A DNA stretch of 5,382 nucleotides, taken from Thermoplasmata archaeon. Its GTDB lineage: Archaea > Thermoplasmatota > Thermoplasmata > Lutacidiplasmatales > UBA184. Location: the NCBI GenBank assembly GCA_021798415.1, contig JAJZGO010000105.1:1-5382 (forward strand). The letters run 5' to 3'. Below the pieces are notes generated by a model that made no database searches, was not told the DNA's origin, and saw nothing but the letters and a program-made list of their open reading frames with translations. Shown here piece by piece: positions 4,885-5,382 of the stretch. The number at the start of each line of letters is the position of its first letter. Position 1 is the stretch's first letter. Position numbers and translations under genes: made by a program.

Positions 4885-5382
4885 TCCCGGGTGCGACGGG
4901 CGACCTCCTCGAGCGTTCCGGGCTCCTCGAAGAGGTGACTCGCCCCCCGGACGACTTCGAGCCGCTTTTCGGAGCGCATCTCGTCGAAGGTCGATCGGTT
5001 GACCTCCTGGATCGCGGGGTCGAGCTCGCCGACGAGGAAGAGGGTCGGCGCGGCGACGCGATCCACCGCCGGTCCGGCGAGGTCGCTGCGGGCCCCGCGC
5101 AGCACGAGCGCCCGGATGGTCACGGGCCGCGCCGCCGCGGCCATGAGCGCCGCCGCGCCGCCCGTGCTCGCCCCGTAGAGGCCGATCGGCTTTCCGCCCG
5201 TCCCCGCGCGGGTGGCCAGCGCGTCGGCCACGGCGATCAGGCGCTCGGAGAGCCGCGGGATGTCGAACCGATACCGACGGGTCGACCGATCGACCTCCGC
5301 CTCGCTCGGGGTCAATAGGTCGAGGAGCAACGCGGCGATCCCGGCGTCCGCGAGCTCGGTCGCGACCCAGCGATTGCGCGGG
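4833..5382 (-). CDS. Alpha/beta hydrolase (dienelactone hydrolase-like), 5' end outside window
   Basis: The last 182 residues are visible; the frame is open to the right edge (first residues PRNRWVATELADAG), so the N-terminus lies beyond 5382 and a TTG at 5330 is only an internal Leu. The alpha/beta hydrolase triad is complete: nucleophile Ser in GLYGASTGG (visible residue 72), Asp in VGELDPAIQ (121) and His in GASHLFEEPG (149). LLLDLLTPSEAEVD, FDIPRLSERL, RGARSDLAGPAVDRV and EEPGTLEEVARRTREWF are typical of the hydrolase that accompanies COG1926 phosphoribosyltransferases, either fused or as a neighbour. It is probably a cytosolic serine esterase or similar; the substrate is unknown. Its stop overlaps the favoured CTG start of the RNase H-like/SWIM gene, which suggests translational coupling. 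Confidence 0.9.
   Translation of the reverse strand, partial: PRNRWVATELADAGIAALLLDLLTPSEAEVDRSTRRYRFDIPRLSERLIAVADALATRAGTGGKPIGLYGASTGGAAALMAAAARPVTIRALVLRGARSDLAGPAVDRVAAPTLFLVGELDPAIQEVNRSTFDEMRSEKRLEVVRGASHLFEEPGTLEEVARRTREWFQKYFLSPSDRRGGT
4839..4849 (-). promoter_or_regulatory. Ribosome-binding site favouring a CTG start at 4836
   Basis: On the minus strand GGAGAGGGGGG is followed two bases later by CTGA. The CTG (4836-4834) is in frame with the RNase H-like/SWIM gene, and its last two bases plus the next A form the hydrolase TGA stop (4835-4833). This is the ATGA-style overlap of coupled genes with C in place of A. The alternative GTG at 4884 has no comparable site and would overlap the hydrolase by 52 bases. 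Confidence 0.45.

Noticed and set aside
4054..4938. Plus-strand 294-residue open frame opposite the RNase H-like/SWIM gene
   Set aside because: Antisense shadow: the minus strand carries the SWIM C-x-C...C-x-H pattern and the RNase H-like motifs, while the plus frame shows only Arg/Pro/Glu-rich sequence.
5328..5330. TTG at 5330 as the hydrolase start
   Set aside because: The frame continues to the window edge with family-like residues (PRNRWVATELADAGIAA), so the gene is cut by the window and the true start lies outside.

Overview
This is a 5.4 kb window of very GC-rich prokaryotic chromosome that looks like ordinary housekeeping/accessory sequence. It carries six protein genes that I support well, plus one weaker small ORF. 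I saw no tRNA, rRNA, CRISPR array, insertion sequence or phage gene. The host is uncertain. Several genes are preceded by short A/T-rich boxes in otherwise GC-rich DNA (for example CCTTATCC about 40 bases before asnA, and ATTAAC about 40 bases before the phosphoribosyltransferase), and Shine-Dalgarno signals are absent or variable. That pattern would suit a high-GC archaeon such as a Thermoplasmatota lineage, but a GC-rich bacterium is not excluded.

Layout. Left third, all on the minus strand and read right to left: a one-pass membrane protein resembling DUF4760 (1626 to 1087), a COG1926-type phosphoribosyltransferase (941 to 261), and a possible 45-residue lysine/arginine-rich protein (205 to 68). 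A 436-base gene-free stretch (1627-2062) is a divergent control region and ends in a cluster of overlapping inverted repeats just before the next gene. Middle, plus strand: a uridine phosphorylase (2063-2803) and a bacterial-type AsnA asparagine synthetase (2924-4057), with 120 bases between them that hold a hairpin and a promoter-like box. Right third, minus strand and convergent with asnA: an RNase H-like/SWIM zinc-finger fusion (stop at 4093), and upstream of it an alpha/beta hydrolase that runs off the right edge (4833 to beyond 5382). These two overlap and probably form an operon. A perfect 9-bp hairpin lies in the 35-base gap between asnA and the fusion gene.

How the genes may fit together. 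Uridine phosphorylase (uridine to uracil plus ribose-1-phosphate) and the phosphoribosyltransferase domain suggest nucleobase/ribose salvage; AsnA makes asparagine. The phosphoribosyltransferase at the left and the hydrolase at the right belong to two families that, as I recall, are often fused or adjacent in other genomes. Here they lie about 3.9 kb apart, around the udp-asnA pair. The most unusual gene is the RNase H-like/SWIM fusion: its RNase H fold seems to lack part of the catalytic acid set, and its best translation signal points to a CTG start overlapping the hydrolase stop codon.
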